A DNA stretch of 35,563 nucleotides, taken from NCBI RefSeq assembly GCF_024198175.1, contig NZ_JAJVKV010000033.1, forward strand, positions 1 to 35,563. The letters are read 5' to 3'. Shown piece by piece: positions 14,858-22,632 of this stretch. This DNA is from Pyxidicoccus xibeiensis. GTDB taxonomy: Bacteria > Myxococcota > Myxococcia > Myxococcales > Myxococcaceae. The stretch's first letter is position 1. Each line of letters begins with the position of its first letter. The position numbers were made by a program, and so were the translations under genes. Below the pieces are notes generated by a model. The model was given only the letters and a program-made list of their open reading frames with translations. It was not told the origin of the DNA and made no database searches.

Positions 14858-16591
14858 TTAGCAGTCCACCGGCCCTTTCACTCCCGTGACGGTGGCTTCG
14901 ACTTCCTCACACCCGCCGAGCGTTTTCGCCCCGTTCATGGCGAGCTTGATGCCCAGTCGCTCTCCTACCTGTACGTCGGTGCTGGTGCGGACCACCACCC
15001 CGTCCCGCTGGCGGAAGACCACCGAGTACCCGCGCGACATCACCTTCAACGGACTCATCGCGTCCAGCCGTCCCTCCAGACGCTGGAAACGCCGCTGCGC
15101 ATCCGCCAGTGCCCCCTGCTGGAGCGCCAGCAGCCGTGCCCGGTGCGCGGCCAGCCGGGCACGCTCCCTGGCCACCTGGGCCGCGGGCGACGCCCGCTCC
15201 AGCCCCAGGTGCGCGGTGGCCAGCAGCGCCTGCCGCGACGCCACACCCGCGCGCGCCGCTTCCGACAGCCGGGCGGCCAGCTTCAGGAGGTGCGCCCGCT
15301 GCTCGCCCAGCCGCGCCTGAGGCCGCGCCCGCTGCAGCCGCTCGGAGAGCGCGCGGAGCGTCTCCCGGTGCTCGCGCACCGCAGGCCGCAGCACGCGCAT
15401 CATCGAGTCCACCTGCTCGGACAGGTGCAGCCGCTGGTGGTTGATGGCCCGCCGCGGGTCCTCCAGGCGCGCCGCGAGCTGGCCCTGCTCCTCGCGCAGC
15501 TCCAGCACCCGCCGCTCCATGGCCCGCCGCAGCCGCCCGGCCTGCGTGGCCAGCGTCAGCTCCAGGTCCGCCAGCACCGGCGCCAGCCGCTCCGCCGCCG
15601 CGCTGGGGGTGGGCGCGCGCCAGTCCGCCACGAAGTCGGAGATGGTGAAGTCGATTTCATGGCCGATGGCCGACACCACCGGCACCGGCGACGCGAAGAT
15701 GGCCCGCGCGACAACCTCCTCGTTGAACGCCCAGAGGTCCTCCACGGAGCCTCCGCCGCGCGTCACCACGATGACGTCCACGTCCGTGCGGGTCAGCCGT
15801 TCAATCGCCCGGGCCACCTCCACCGCCGAGCCCTCGCCCTGCACGCGCGCGTCCGCCAGCAGCACGCTCTGCCGCGGGTTGCGCGAGTGCAGCACGCGCA
15901 GGAAGTCCTGCAGCGCCGCGCCCGTGCGGCTCGTCACCACGCCGATGCGCTGGGGCAGGAAGGGCAGCGGCCTGGGCGGGCGCTTGCGCCCGGCGCCGAT
16001 GAGCCCCTCCGCCGCCAGCCGCTCCTTGAGCTGCTCGAAGGCGAGCGCCAGCGCGCCCTCCCCCACCGGCTCCAGGCGGTTGACGATGAGGCTGTAGCGG
16101 CCCTGCGGCTCGTACAGGTCCACGCTGCCCTCGGCCACCACCTCCATGCCGTCGCGCAGCATGAAGCGCAGCCGGGCCGCCAGGGACGCCCACACCTTCG
16201 CGTCGATGGCCGCCCCGGGGTCCTTCAGCGAGAAGTACCAGTGCCCGCGCGCGTTGGGACCGCGAAAGCCCGTCACCTCGCCGCGCACCAGCACGCGCGC
16301 GAAGCGAGACTCCAGCGTCTGCTTCAGCTGCCGCGTCAGCTCGCCCACCGACAGCACCAGCCGCTCGGGCTTCGGCGGCGGCGGAGGCGCGCCCTCCAGC
16401 GGGCCCAGCAGCGACGTGCCGTCCGCGTCCACCGGCGGGGGCGGAGGCGGCTTGCGGGGCATGGCCACCACCCGGCCGGCGGGCCTCGCCTCGCCGACCA
16501 CGGGCTCGGCTGCCGGGGCGCCGAAGAGGTCTCCCTGGAAACCAGGGGGGACTGGCGGCGACTCTCCTCCCGCGCCTCGGGGCTTCTTCAT
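14858..16591 (-). CDS. xseA: Exodeoxyribonuclease VII large subunit with N-terminal extension
   Basis: Catalytic subunit of exonuclease VII. An OB-fold nucleic-acid-binding domain spans ~77-175 (LSVGELTRQLK, GEVTGFRGPNARGHWYFSLK). The catalytic domain includes GVVTSRTGAALQDF, VIVVTRGGGSVEDLWAFNEE and SAIGHEIDFTISDFVAD, followed by a long helical region that docks XseB and a C-terminal segment SPLKVMSRGYSVV. At 577 residues it is ~120 longer than the E. coli protein. About 75 of these are a Pro-rich N-terminal extension not needed for the fold, containing FQGDLF (18-23), which resembles a sliding-clamp-binding QxxLF motif. ATG 16591 overlaps the stop of the upstream FHA gene by four bases, so translation is coupled to the Tad-associated genes. 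Confidence 0.93.
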   Translation of the reverse strand: MKKPRGAGGESPPVPPGFQGDLFGAPAAEPVVGEARPAGRVVAMPRKPPPPPPVDADGTSLLGPLEGAPPPPPKPERLVLSVGELTRQLKQTLESRFARVLVRGEVTGFRGPNARGHWYFSLKDPGAAIDAKVWASLAARLRFMLRDGMEVVAEGSVDLYEPQGRYSLIVNRLEPVGEGALALAFEQLKERLAAEGLIGAGRKRPPRPLPFLPQRIGVVTSRTGAALQDFLRVLHSRNPRQSVLLADARVQGEGSAVEVARAIERLTRTDVDVIVVTRGGGSVEDLWAFNEEVVARAIFASPVPVVSAIGHEIDFTISDFVADWRAPTPSAAAERLAPVLADLELTLATQAGRLRRAMERRVLELREEQGQLAARLEDPRRAINHQRLHLSEQVDSMMRVLRPAVREHRETLRALSERLQRARPQARLGEQRAHLLKLAARLSEAARAGVASRQALLATAHLGLERASPAAQVARERARLAAHRARLLALQQGALADAQRRFQRLEGRLDAMSPLKVMSRGYSVVFRQRDGVVVRTSTDVQVGERLGIKLAMNGAKTLGGCEEVEATVTGVKGPVDC

Positions 16592-18336
16592 CGCGACAGC
16601 TTCTCGACCCAGGTCTGCGCCTTCTGGTGGTACTCGTCGTCGGGCGGCGTCATGGCCACCACGTCCTTGAACTTGGGCAGCGCGTCCTCCGGGCTGCCGT
16701 CCTTCAGGGAGTACGCCAGCAGGTACAGGTCCTTCGCCTTCGTCTTCAGCTCGCTGATGATGTTGGTGGCGCCGGCGTGGCCGGGGTCCGCCTGCAGCGC
16801 GCGCCGCGAGTACTCCATGGCGCGAGACCACTGGCCGGCCGCCTTCGCCGCGGTGGCACCCTTGTAGAAGATGGTGGCCGCGCGCGTGCCCGCGTTCCGC
16901 GCCATCTTGCTGGGCCGCCCGTCGGTGATGTCCTTGTCCAGCGCCAGCAGCTTCGACAGCCCCTTGGCGTCCAGATCCTCCAGCCGCTTGTAGAGGTTGC
17001 CGAACTCGGTGATCTGCCCGAGCAGCTTCTTGCACTGCGGCGTGCGGGCCATGCACGCGTTGAGCATGGCCACCGCGCCGGACATGTCACCGTCGCGGAA
17101 GCGGTCCACGGCCGGCTCCCACGGCTTGGGCGCGGCGGCCTGGAAGACGGGCTTGGGCGTGTCGCGGATGGTGATGGCCTGCACCGCCTGCTCGTTGATG
17201 ATCTTCGCGTCGCGGTGCTCCGGGAAGGCCACCAGCACGTCGTCGGTGATGAGCTTCGCCTGGTCCATCTGGCCCTCGTCCAGCGCCTTGCGCGCGGCGA
17301 CGGAGCGCTTGTCGGCCGCCGACGCCAGGTCGCGCTTCGCGGTGCGCACCCTGTCGTCCAGGAACTGGGTGTTGCCCGTCTTCGCCAGCGCGGCGGCGGC
17401 CTTGCCCAGCTCGTTCTTCGCCAACGCCGCCTGCGCGTCGTTCAGGCTGCGTTGGATGGGAATCTCCCGCTCGGCGTGCCCCAGGTAGTCCGTCACGCCC
17501 GGGTAGTCGGGCGCCTGCGCCTGGAGCTCCTGCAGCTTCTCCTGCGCCTCCAGCCACTTGCCCTCTCGCACCAGGTTCTTCGCGTCCTGGAACAGCGAGC
17601 CGAGCATGTCCCGCCGGGCCTTGCCCTCCAGCGCCCGCGCCTGCTCCGCGGCCTGCTGCTGGCTGACGTTCATCCGCACCACGCCCAGGCCGGCGAACAG
17701 CATCACCACCACGCCGGCGATACCCAGCTTGATGCGCATCTTCTTGCGCTGGTCTTCCGGGCTGGGCGGCGCGGCGGCCGCCGAGCGGGCGCTGCGCACG
17801 CGTCCCCCTTCCGTGCGCGGCGGAGGACGGGACGGCAGCGCGCCCCGGCTGCCGGAGGCGCCCGGCCGGGGGCGCGAGCCCGGCGGAGGCATGGCCACCG
17901 CCATGGTGGAGTTCGCCACGTCCTCGAAGCGCAGCTCCGTGTCGCCCAGCGTGACGACGTCGCCGTTGGCCAGGGGCGTCTCGTCCCCAATCGCGTCGCC
18001 GTTGACGAGCGTGCCGTTGCCCGAGCCCAGGTCGCTCACCGCCCAGCCCGAGCCCATCTTGCGCACCATGACGTGCTTGCGCGACACGGACGTGTCCGGG
18101 ATGCAGATGGCGTTGTCGGTGGCGCGGCCGATGACGTACTCGCCGTCCTCCAGCGAGAACTCCTCACCGGCCTTGGGCCCCGCGATGCAGACCAGCCTGG
18201 AGGCAGCGGACACCGGAGCAGGCCGGGCCGCGGCAGCACCGGGAGCCGTCCTGCGCGTGGCGGGGCGGGCCCCGGTCCCGCCCGAGGGCGTCCCGGAAGT
18301 AGGCCTGCGCCGCGTGGGAGGGGAACCGTTCGTCAT
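16588..18336 (-). CDS. FHA-domain membrane protein with helical repeats, Tad/Kil-associated
   Basis: A 582-residue protein. A disordered Arg/Pro/Thr-rich N-terminus is followed by a forkhead-associated domain (~47-140) with its phosphothreonine-binding residues: IGR (69-71), SRKH (85-88) and GSGNGTLVNG (104-113). After a Pro-rich linker, one membrane segment spans ~203-221 (LGIAGVVVMLFAGLGVV). The remaining ~360 residues are helical and TPR-like (WLEAQEKLQELQAQAPDYPG; AMEYSRRALQADPGHAGATN) and should lie in the periplasm. FHA domains read Thr phosphorylation, so the protein could transmit a kinase signal to the envelope machine. It lies 38 bases after the other FHA gene in the tadC-FHA-FHA run. 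In M. xanthus a gene of this kind belongs to the Kil locus; its exact role there I do not recall. Confidence 0.85.
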   Translation of the reverse strand: MTNGSPPTRRRPTSGTPSGGTGARPATRRTAPGAAAARPAPVSAASRLVCIAGPKAGEEFSLEDGEYVIGRATDNAICIPDTSVSRKHVMVRKMGSGWAVSDLGSGNGTLVNGDAIGDETPLANGDVVTLGDTELRFEDVANSTMAVAMPPPGSRPRPGASGSRGALPSRPPPRTEGGRVRSARSAAAAPPSPEDQRKKMRIKLGIAGVVVMLFAGLGVVRMNVSQQQAAEQARALEGKARRDMLGSLFQDAKNLVREGKWLEAQEKLQELQAQAPDYPGVTDYLGHAEREIPIQRSLNDAQAALAKNELGKAAAALAKTGNTQFLDDRVRTAKRDLASAADKRSVAARKALDEGQMDQAKLITDDVLVAFPEHRDAKIINEQAVQAITIRDTPKPVFQAAAPKPWEPAVDRFRDGDMSGAVAMLNACMARTPQCKKLLGQITEFGNLYKRLEDLDAKGLSKLLALDKDITDGRPSKMARNAGTRAATIFYKGATAAKAAGQWSRAMEYSRRALQADPGHAGATNIISELKTKAKDLYLLAYSLKDGSPEDALPKFKDVVAMTPPDDEYHQKAQTWVEKLSR

Positions 18337-18374
18337 GGGAAATCACCGACCTACACTACGAGGGGGGCACGCGC

Positions 18375-19829
18375 CTACAGCTCGTGCTCGTATGCCAGCT
18401 CCAGACCACGATTGTGGCAGCGATGCTCGCCCGTAGGGAAGCGCCTGCTGACTTCCGCCAGCGCCGCCCGGGCGGTCTTCGCGTTCCGGTACTGTACGCT
18501 TCGTTGGAAATCGAGCATGAGCTGGCTGCACTTGTGGTCCAGCTCGGCTGCTACCTGACCGAGCTGGAAGCGGACGTCCTGGTACAGCTCCGGCTTCTCC
18601 TCCAGGGCCTCCAGGGTGATCCACGCGAAGCGGTACTGCTGCCACGCCTTGAAGAGGTTCTCCGCGCCCACGTCCTTCTGCGCGTAGAAGCGGGCGCCGG
18701 TGACGGCGTACTGCCGGGCCTTGACCAGCAGCTCCTCCGGCGACAGCTCCGGCACGGGGATGACCTCCACCCGGAGGTTCCACACCCGCCACGTGTCACT
18801 GCCGGGCGGGTTGCGCACGTTGTCGAAGGCGAGCGTGTTGGGCTCGTTGCGCTTGAGCGTCTCCACGGGAAGGATGTGCTCCAGCTCCCGCTCCGCCGAG
18901 CTGGTCGTGTCCGGAGGCACCCACCCCAGGTTGGCGCCGTTGAGCACCAGGGCCACCTCCTCCTTGGAGATGCCACTGGCCTGGTAGCGAACCAGCGCCA
19001 CCGCCCGCGTGGGGGAGACGAACTGGAACTCGAAGTCCTTCTGGTCCGGGCGCTCCCACCGCACGCCCTCCCCCAGGCCGAACGAGTCCTTCACCGGCTC
19101 CAGGCTGAGGGTCTCCGGCTCCGAGCCCCCAGGGCCTCCCTTCACGCCCCCGGACAGGAACGCATAGCCGGGAACGCCCACCCCCGCCGCCACCAGCAGC
19201 ACGGCGGCCAGGCCCACCGCCACGCGCTTCACGACGGGCAGCGCGAGAAACCACAGCACCAGCCGCCCGCCCTGGCTCCGGGCCAGGTCGCGGCGCTGGC
19301 GGGCGCGGTCGGCGGCCGTCAGGCCCTCGGCCTTCTGCGCCGGCGCGGTGGGCGCCAGCTGCGCGGGCATGGAGCCCGTCACCCTCACCTGCTCCGGCGA
19401 GTCGGCCGGGCGCACCGGGGCGACGGCCTGCAGCCGCGCCGTGGGGAGCGCCTCCTGCGAGGCGTCACCGATGGGCGGAGGCTGGATGGGCGGGTTGCGG
19501 CGGATGGGGCGGGTGGCGTCCTCGTCCCCGTCGGGCGGCACCCAGACGAAGGTGAACTCCACCGGCCCCACGGTGATGCGGTCCCCGTCGCGCAGCTGCT
19601 GCTCGCCCGGCAGCTTCGTGCCGTTGAGCGCGGTGCCGTTGGAGCTGCCCACGTCCTCCGCGAAGTACAGGCCGCCGCGCTCGACGATGCGGGCATGCCT
19701 GCGGGACACGCCATGGTCCTGCAGCACCAGGTCGTTCTCCGAGGTGCGGCCGATCTTCACCTCGGCCTGCTCGAAGTAGAGCTCTCTTCCCTCCTGGAGC
19801 CCCTTGGTAATGGTCAGGCGGATGGGCAG
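18375..19829 (-). CDS. FHA-domain membrane protein with probable CTG start, Tad/Kil-associated
   Basis: Starting at CTG 19829 gives 484 residues. The FHA domain fills residues 3-95: PIRLTITKG, IGRTSENDLVL (26-36), SRRHARIV and GSSNGTALNG (61-70). A Pro-rich linker leads to a membrane segment (~202-224, RVAVGLAAVLLVAAGVGVPGY) and a ~260-residue periplasmic part with no recognised fold. I chose CTG because it keeps the first FHA strand, has GAGG eight bases upstream and lies 10 bases after the tadC stop. The first conventional start, GTG 19760, would cut off the opening strand and has no good ribosome-binding site. No ATG, GTG or TTG occurs in frame between the tadC end and that GTG. With the neighbouring FHA-TPR protein it forms a tandem pair probably linked to phospho-control of the Tad platform. 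Confidence 0.8.
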   Translation of the reverse strand: MPIRLTITKGLQEGRELYFEQAEVKIGRTSENDLVLQDHGVSRRHARIVERGGLYFAEDVGSSNGTALNGTKLPGEQQLRDGDRITVGPVEFTFVWVPPDGDEDATRPIRRNPPIQPPPIGDASQEALPTARLQAVAPVRPADSPEQVRVTGSMPAQLAPTAPAQKAEGLTAADRARQRRDLARSQGGRLVLWFLALPVVKRVAVGLAAVLLVAAGVGVPGYAFLSGGVKGGPGGSEPETLSLEPVKDSFGLGEGVRWERPDQKDFEFQFVSPTRAVALVRYQASGISKEEVALVLNGANLGWVPPDTTSSAERELEHILPVETLKRNEPNTLAFDNVRNPPGSDTWRVWNLRVEVIPVPELSPEELLVKARQYAVTGARFYAQKDVGAENLFKAWQQYRFAWITLEALEEKPELYQDVRFQLGQVAAELDHKCSQLMLDFQRSVQYRNAKTARAALAEVSRRFPTGEHRCHNRGLELAYEHEL

Positions 19830-19839
19830 GGCGGCTACC

Positions 19840-20724
19840 TCAGGCGAGGTCTCCGAAGAAGAACTGGAACACGATGGGCCCGAACAGCACCATGAACACC
19901 GTCGGGAAGATGCAGGCGATGAGCGGGAAGAGCATCTTCACCGGCGCCTCGCCGGCCAGCTTCTCCGCGCGCTGGGTCCGGTCGATGCGCATCTGCGTGG
20001 ACTGGATGCGCAGCACCTTGCCCAGGCTGGTGCCCATCTTGTCCGCCTGGATGAGCGCGGTGACGAACGTCGTCAGCGACGGCAGGTCCACGCGGACGAT
20101 CATGCTCTTCAGCCCCTCTTCACGCGTCTTGCCCATCTTCAGCTGCTTGAGCACCAGCTGCAGCTCCTCGCGCAGCGGGCCCGTCTTGCCCTTCTCCACC
20201 ACCTTGGCCAGCGCGGCGGTGAAGTCCAGGCCCGCCTCCACCGACAGCGTCAAGAGGTCCAGGTTGTAGGGCAGCGCGCGGCTGATCTGCAGGTGGCGCT
20301 TCTTCACCTGATCATTCACCCACATCAGCGGGTAGAACGTGCCGCCCACCATGAAGAGCAGCGACCACACCAGGTTCTGCCCCAGGCCGTTGAGCAGGAA
20401 CAGGCCCATCAGCAGGCCCACCACCGCGCTCACCTCCTGCAGGGCCATGATGTCCTCGGGCTTGTAGCCCTGGGGCTCACCGGCCTTGATGAGGTTGCGG
20501 CGCTGCTTGGCCTCGTAGCCCGGCCACATGAAGCGCCGGTTCATGGCCCCCAGCTTGCGGATGGCCACCGAGCCGAAGCCCTTCATGCCGCCCGCCGACT
20601 CGTCGCGCACCTCCGTCAGGAAGCGCTCGAGCAGCGTCTGGTACAGCCCCAGGCCCAGGAACCCCACGGCCCCCGCGAAGAGCAGCGCCGAGCTGCCGAC
20701 CAGCACTTGCGTCAGGACATCCAC
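19840..20724 (-). CDS. tadC: TadC-like inner-membrane platform protein (GspF family)
   Basis: A 294-residue type II secretion F-domain protein, one of the two platform proteins around which a Tad/Flp pilus assembles. Hydrophobic segments lie at ~5-27, ~95-130 (two helices) and ~262-285. The cytoplasmic F domain is between them, with ISRALPYNLDLLTLSVEAGL, the typical opening of the domain, and QADKMGTSLGKVLRIQS. The start is GTG 20724 with GAGGGG six bases upstream. It lies 10 bases after tadB and 10 before the CTG of the FHA gene. It should couple a hexameric ATPase to pilin insertion, but no such ATPase is encoded in this window. Equivalent to one of the KilG/KilH platform proteins of M. xanthus; I cannot say which. 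Confidence 0.9.
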   Translation of the reverse strand: MDVLTQVLVGSSALLFAGAVGFLGLGLYQTLLERFLTEVRDESAGGMKGFGSVAIRKLGAMNRRFMWPGYEAKQRRNLIKAGEPQGYKPEDIMALQEVSAVVGLLMGLFLLNGLGQNLVWSLLFMVGGTFYPLMWVNDQVKKRHLQISRALPYNLDLLTLSVEAGLDFTAALAKVVEKGKTGPLREELQLVLKQLKMGKTREEGLKSMIVRVDLPSLTTFVTALIQADKMGTSLGKVLRIQSTQMRIDRTQRAEKLAGEAPVKMLFPLIACIFPTVFMVLFGPIVFQFFFGDLA

Positions 20725-20734
20725 GGTGCACCCC

Positions 20735-21580
20735 TCAGATATCGATGTTGACGATGCGCCGGATGATGAGGATGCCCATCACTTCCATGATGGCGATGAT
20801 GACCACGAGGATCCACCCGAACAGGTGGTTCATCATGGGCTCCATCAGGTCCGGCCGCATGTAGTTGAGCACCATGCCCAGCACTCCGGGCATGGCCGCG
20901 ACAATCCAGCCCTGCAGCTTGCCCTGCGAGGTGAGCGCGTCGATCTTGCCTTCCAGGCGAAAGCGCTCGCGGATCACGTTGGAGATGGTCTCGAACATCT
21001 CCGCCATGTTGCCGCCGAGCTGCCGGGCGATGTTCGTGGACACCACCACCAGCTCCAGGTCGTCGCTGCCCACGCGGCGCCCCATGTTGATGAGCGCCTC
21101 CTCCAGCGGCACGCCCAGCTTCACTTCCTTCACGAACAGGCCGAACTCCTGGGACAGCGGCGCCATCGCCTCGCGCGCCACGTGCTCAATCGCCTGCGGG
21201 AAGGTGAGGCCGGCCTTGAAGGCGTTGGCCATGGCCTGCAGCGCGTCCACCAGCTGGACGTTGAACTTCTTGATGCGCCGCTTGCGGTAGTGCTTGACCA
21301 TCAGCATCGGCAGGAAGAAGCCGAACACCGTGGCCACCACCGCGAGGATGGGGTTGAAGATGATGTACGAGAGGATCCCCAACAAGCACATGCACGCGAT
21401 GTTGAGGATCAACATCTGCCGCGCATCGATGAAGAGGAACATGTCGCTCAAGTCGTTCATCGACTTGGCGACGTAGCGCTCCTGGTACTGCTCGTACGCC
21501 TTCGACAGGACGCTGAAGATCACCAGGCTGAAGAAGAAGACAGACCCGGTGACGAGGAGGAGGACGATTCCGGCAAGCAT
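20735..21580 (-). CDS. tadB: TadB-like inner-membrane platform protein (GspF family)
   Basis: A 281-residue partner of TadC. Membrane segments: ~3-25 (AGIVLLLVTGSVFFFSLVI), ~55-75 and ~76-95 (a hairpin), and two near the C-terminus (~222-242 and ~252-272). The F domain between them contains FNVQLVDALQAMANAFKAGL and GGNMAEMFETISNVIRERF, the order and motifs of TadB. It builds the inner-membrane base of the Tad machine with TadC. ATG 21580 has AGGGA about nine bases upstream. It is 48 bases after cpaB, a gap containing no clear terminator, and 10 bases before tadC, so the three probably share a transcript. The alternative label, a GspF-like protein of another pilus, is made unlikely by the adjacent CpaB and pseudopilins. 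Confidence 0.9.
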   Translation of the reverse strand: MLAGIVLLLVTGSVFFFSLVIFSVLSKAYEQYQERYVAKSMNDLSDMFLFIDARQMLILNIACMCLLGILSYIIFNPILAVVATVFGFFLPMLMVKHYRKRRIKKFNVQLVDALQAMANAFKAGLTFPQAIEHVAREAMAPLSQEFGLFVKEVKLGVPLEEALINMGRRVGSDDLELVVVSTNIARQLGGNMAEMFETISNVIRERFRLEGKIDALTSQGKLQGWIVAAMPGVLGMVLNYMRPDLMEPMMNHLFGWILVVIIAIMEVMGILIIRRIVNIDI

Positions 21581-21628
21581 GGGCGTGCGTCCCTGGGGGC
21601 TGGGAGAGGTGCGGCGCAGGCGGCGCCG

Positions 21629-22444
21629 TTACGGCGCGCCCGCACCCGCGGCCTTCTCGGCGCCGCCCTTGATGATCTGGATGATCTCCCGGCGCTTCTG
21701 CTCCAGCACCCGGGTGCGCTCGCCGGACAGCAGCGTGCTGATGGTGGCGCGGCCGCGCTCCTCGATGAGGTCCACGTCGTCCTCGTTGCGCAGGGTGAGC
21801 GTCAGCGCGCCCAGCTCCGTCGCCAGCACGAGGATTTCCGCCTCTTCCGGCAGCACCATGAGCGAGATGTCGGCGTACTCGCGCTGGCCCTCGGGGATGA
21901 GGTTGACGTTGGTGGTACCGGTGATCTTGCCCGTGGCCACCACGATGACGTTCTGGAGCAGCGTCACCGCCACGCTCTCGTCCGTCTGCGGATCACGGAA
22001 CGTGCCGATGACGTCCACCTTGTCGTTGGGGCGGATCCACCCGCCCACGGACGTGGTGTTCTTCGCCTCGATGGTGATGGCGCGGGCCTTGCGCTGCACC
22101 TTGGTCGACAGGCGCTCGGCGGCCTTCGTGGTCTCGAACTGGCTCCACAGCAGCGGATCACCCGACTGCAGCGCCACCAGCACCTTCTGGTTCACCACGT
22201 AGGAGGCCGAGTCCGGACGCACCACCGAGGAGGTGACGAACTGCTCCGGCACGGAGCGCTGGGAGATCATCTCGAAGGTGATGACCGTGCCCTCGGGCAC
22301 GTCCTGGGCGGCCACGACCACGGGCACCAGGTTCCACCCGCGGCGGACATCCGCCTCCTTCTTCTTGATGGCGGAATACGCGATGACACCGGCCAACAGG
22401 CCGAGCACGAGCGCGACGACGAGCGGGGTCTTGCCCTTCAGCAT
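21629..22444 (-). CDS. cpaB: CpaB/RcpC-like Tad pilus assembly protein with SAF domain
   Basis: A 271-residue protein anchored by one N-terminal helix (residues ~8-24, LVVALVLGLLAGVIAYS). A SAF-type domain (~38-105, VPVVVAAQDVPEGTVITFEM) is followed by the RcpC domain (SVGGWIRPNDKVDVIGTF, TLLQNVIVVATG). CpaB/RcpC proteins sit in the periplasm and help position the outer-membrane secretin of Tad systems. Normally the secretin gene cpaC comes next; here tadB follows directly. The gene is first downstream of the TTGACA promoter at 22543-22572. Its ATG has GGAGG ten bases upstream. It is translated behind a ~90-base leader that holds two palindromes. Confidence 0.92.
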   Translation of the reverse strand: MLKGKTPLVVALVLGLLAGVIAYSAIKKKEADVRRGWNLVPVVVAAQDVPEGTVITFEMISQRSVPEQFVTSSVVRPDSASYVVNQKVLVALQSGDPLLWSQFETTKAAERLSTKVQRKARAITIEAKNTTSVGGWIRPNDKVDVIGTFRDPQTDESVAVTLLQNVIVVATGKITGTTNVNLIPEGQREYADISLMVLPEEAEILVLATELGALTLTLRNEDDVDLIEERGRATISTLLSGERTRVLEQKRREIIQIIKGGAEKAAGAGAP

Positions 22445-22499
22445 GATTCAGGGACCTCCAAAACGGGGGGTGCCGTTCGGCGGCGAGGAGTCCAGAGGG

Positions 22500-22511
22500 G
22501 TTTTCGAAAAC
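22500..22511. promoter_or_regulatory. 12-bp perfect palindrome in the cpaB leader, candidate operator
   Basis: GTTTTCGAAAAC is perfectly symmetric and strikingly A/T-rich for this genome. It lies about 25-36 bases after the predicted transcription start of cpaB, where a bound repressor would block elongation. There is no loop, so it is not a terminator hairpin. Function inferred from position only. Confidence 0.35.
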
Positions 22512-22517
22512 AGTCAG

Positions 22518-22530
22518 GCGCAAGTTGCGC
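22518..22530. promoter_or_regulatory. 13-bp inverted repeat in the cpaB leader, candidate operator
   Basis: GCGCAAGTTGCGC is two perfect 6-base arms around one central base. It starts only a few bases after the predicted cpaB transcription start, and its centre is 18-19 bases from the centre of the neighbouring 12-bp palindrome, so two DNA-binding dimers could sit on nearly the same face of the helix. Confidence 0.35.
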
Positions 22531-22542
22531 GAGTGGCGTGGG

Positions 22543-22572
22543 ATGTTATCCGTGGGATACACCGGGTGTCAA
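22543..22572 (-). promoter_or_regulatory. Sigma-70-type promoter for cpaB-tadB-tadC and downstream genes
   Basis: On the minus strand TTGACA (22567-22572) is a perfect -35 box. TAACAT (22543-22548) is a 4/6 -10 box 18 bases downstream, predicting a start near 22536. It is the clearest promoter in the window and lies in its longest intergenic gap (188 bases), between the lipoprotein stop and cpaB. It separates the pseudopilin part of the Tad locus from the platform part. Confidence 0.6.
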
Positions 22573-22632
22573 AACCACCTCTCGTGACAGCCCGGCATCC
22601 CGCGCCATTCCAGGACGAATGTTCTCGTCCCG

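Noticed and set aside
16381..16460. GGCGGCGG-type runs as a repeat array
   Set aside because: They encode the Pro-rich linker of XseA in frame; similar runs at 1-120 and 35460-35560 are likewise Pro/Ala coding.
22500..22511. The 12-bp palindrome as a terminator of the lipoprotein gene
   Set aside because: It has no loop, no U-run follows it, and it lies beyond the cpaB promoter.
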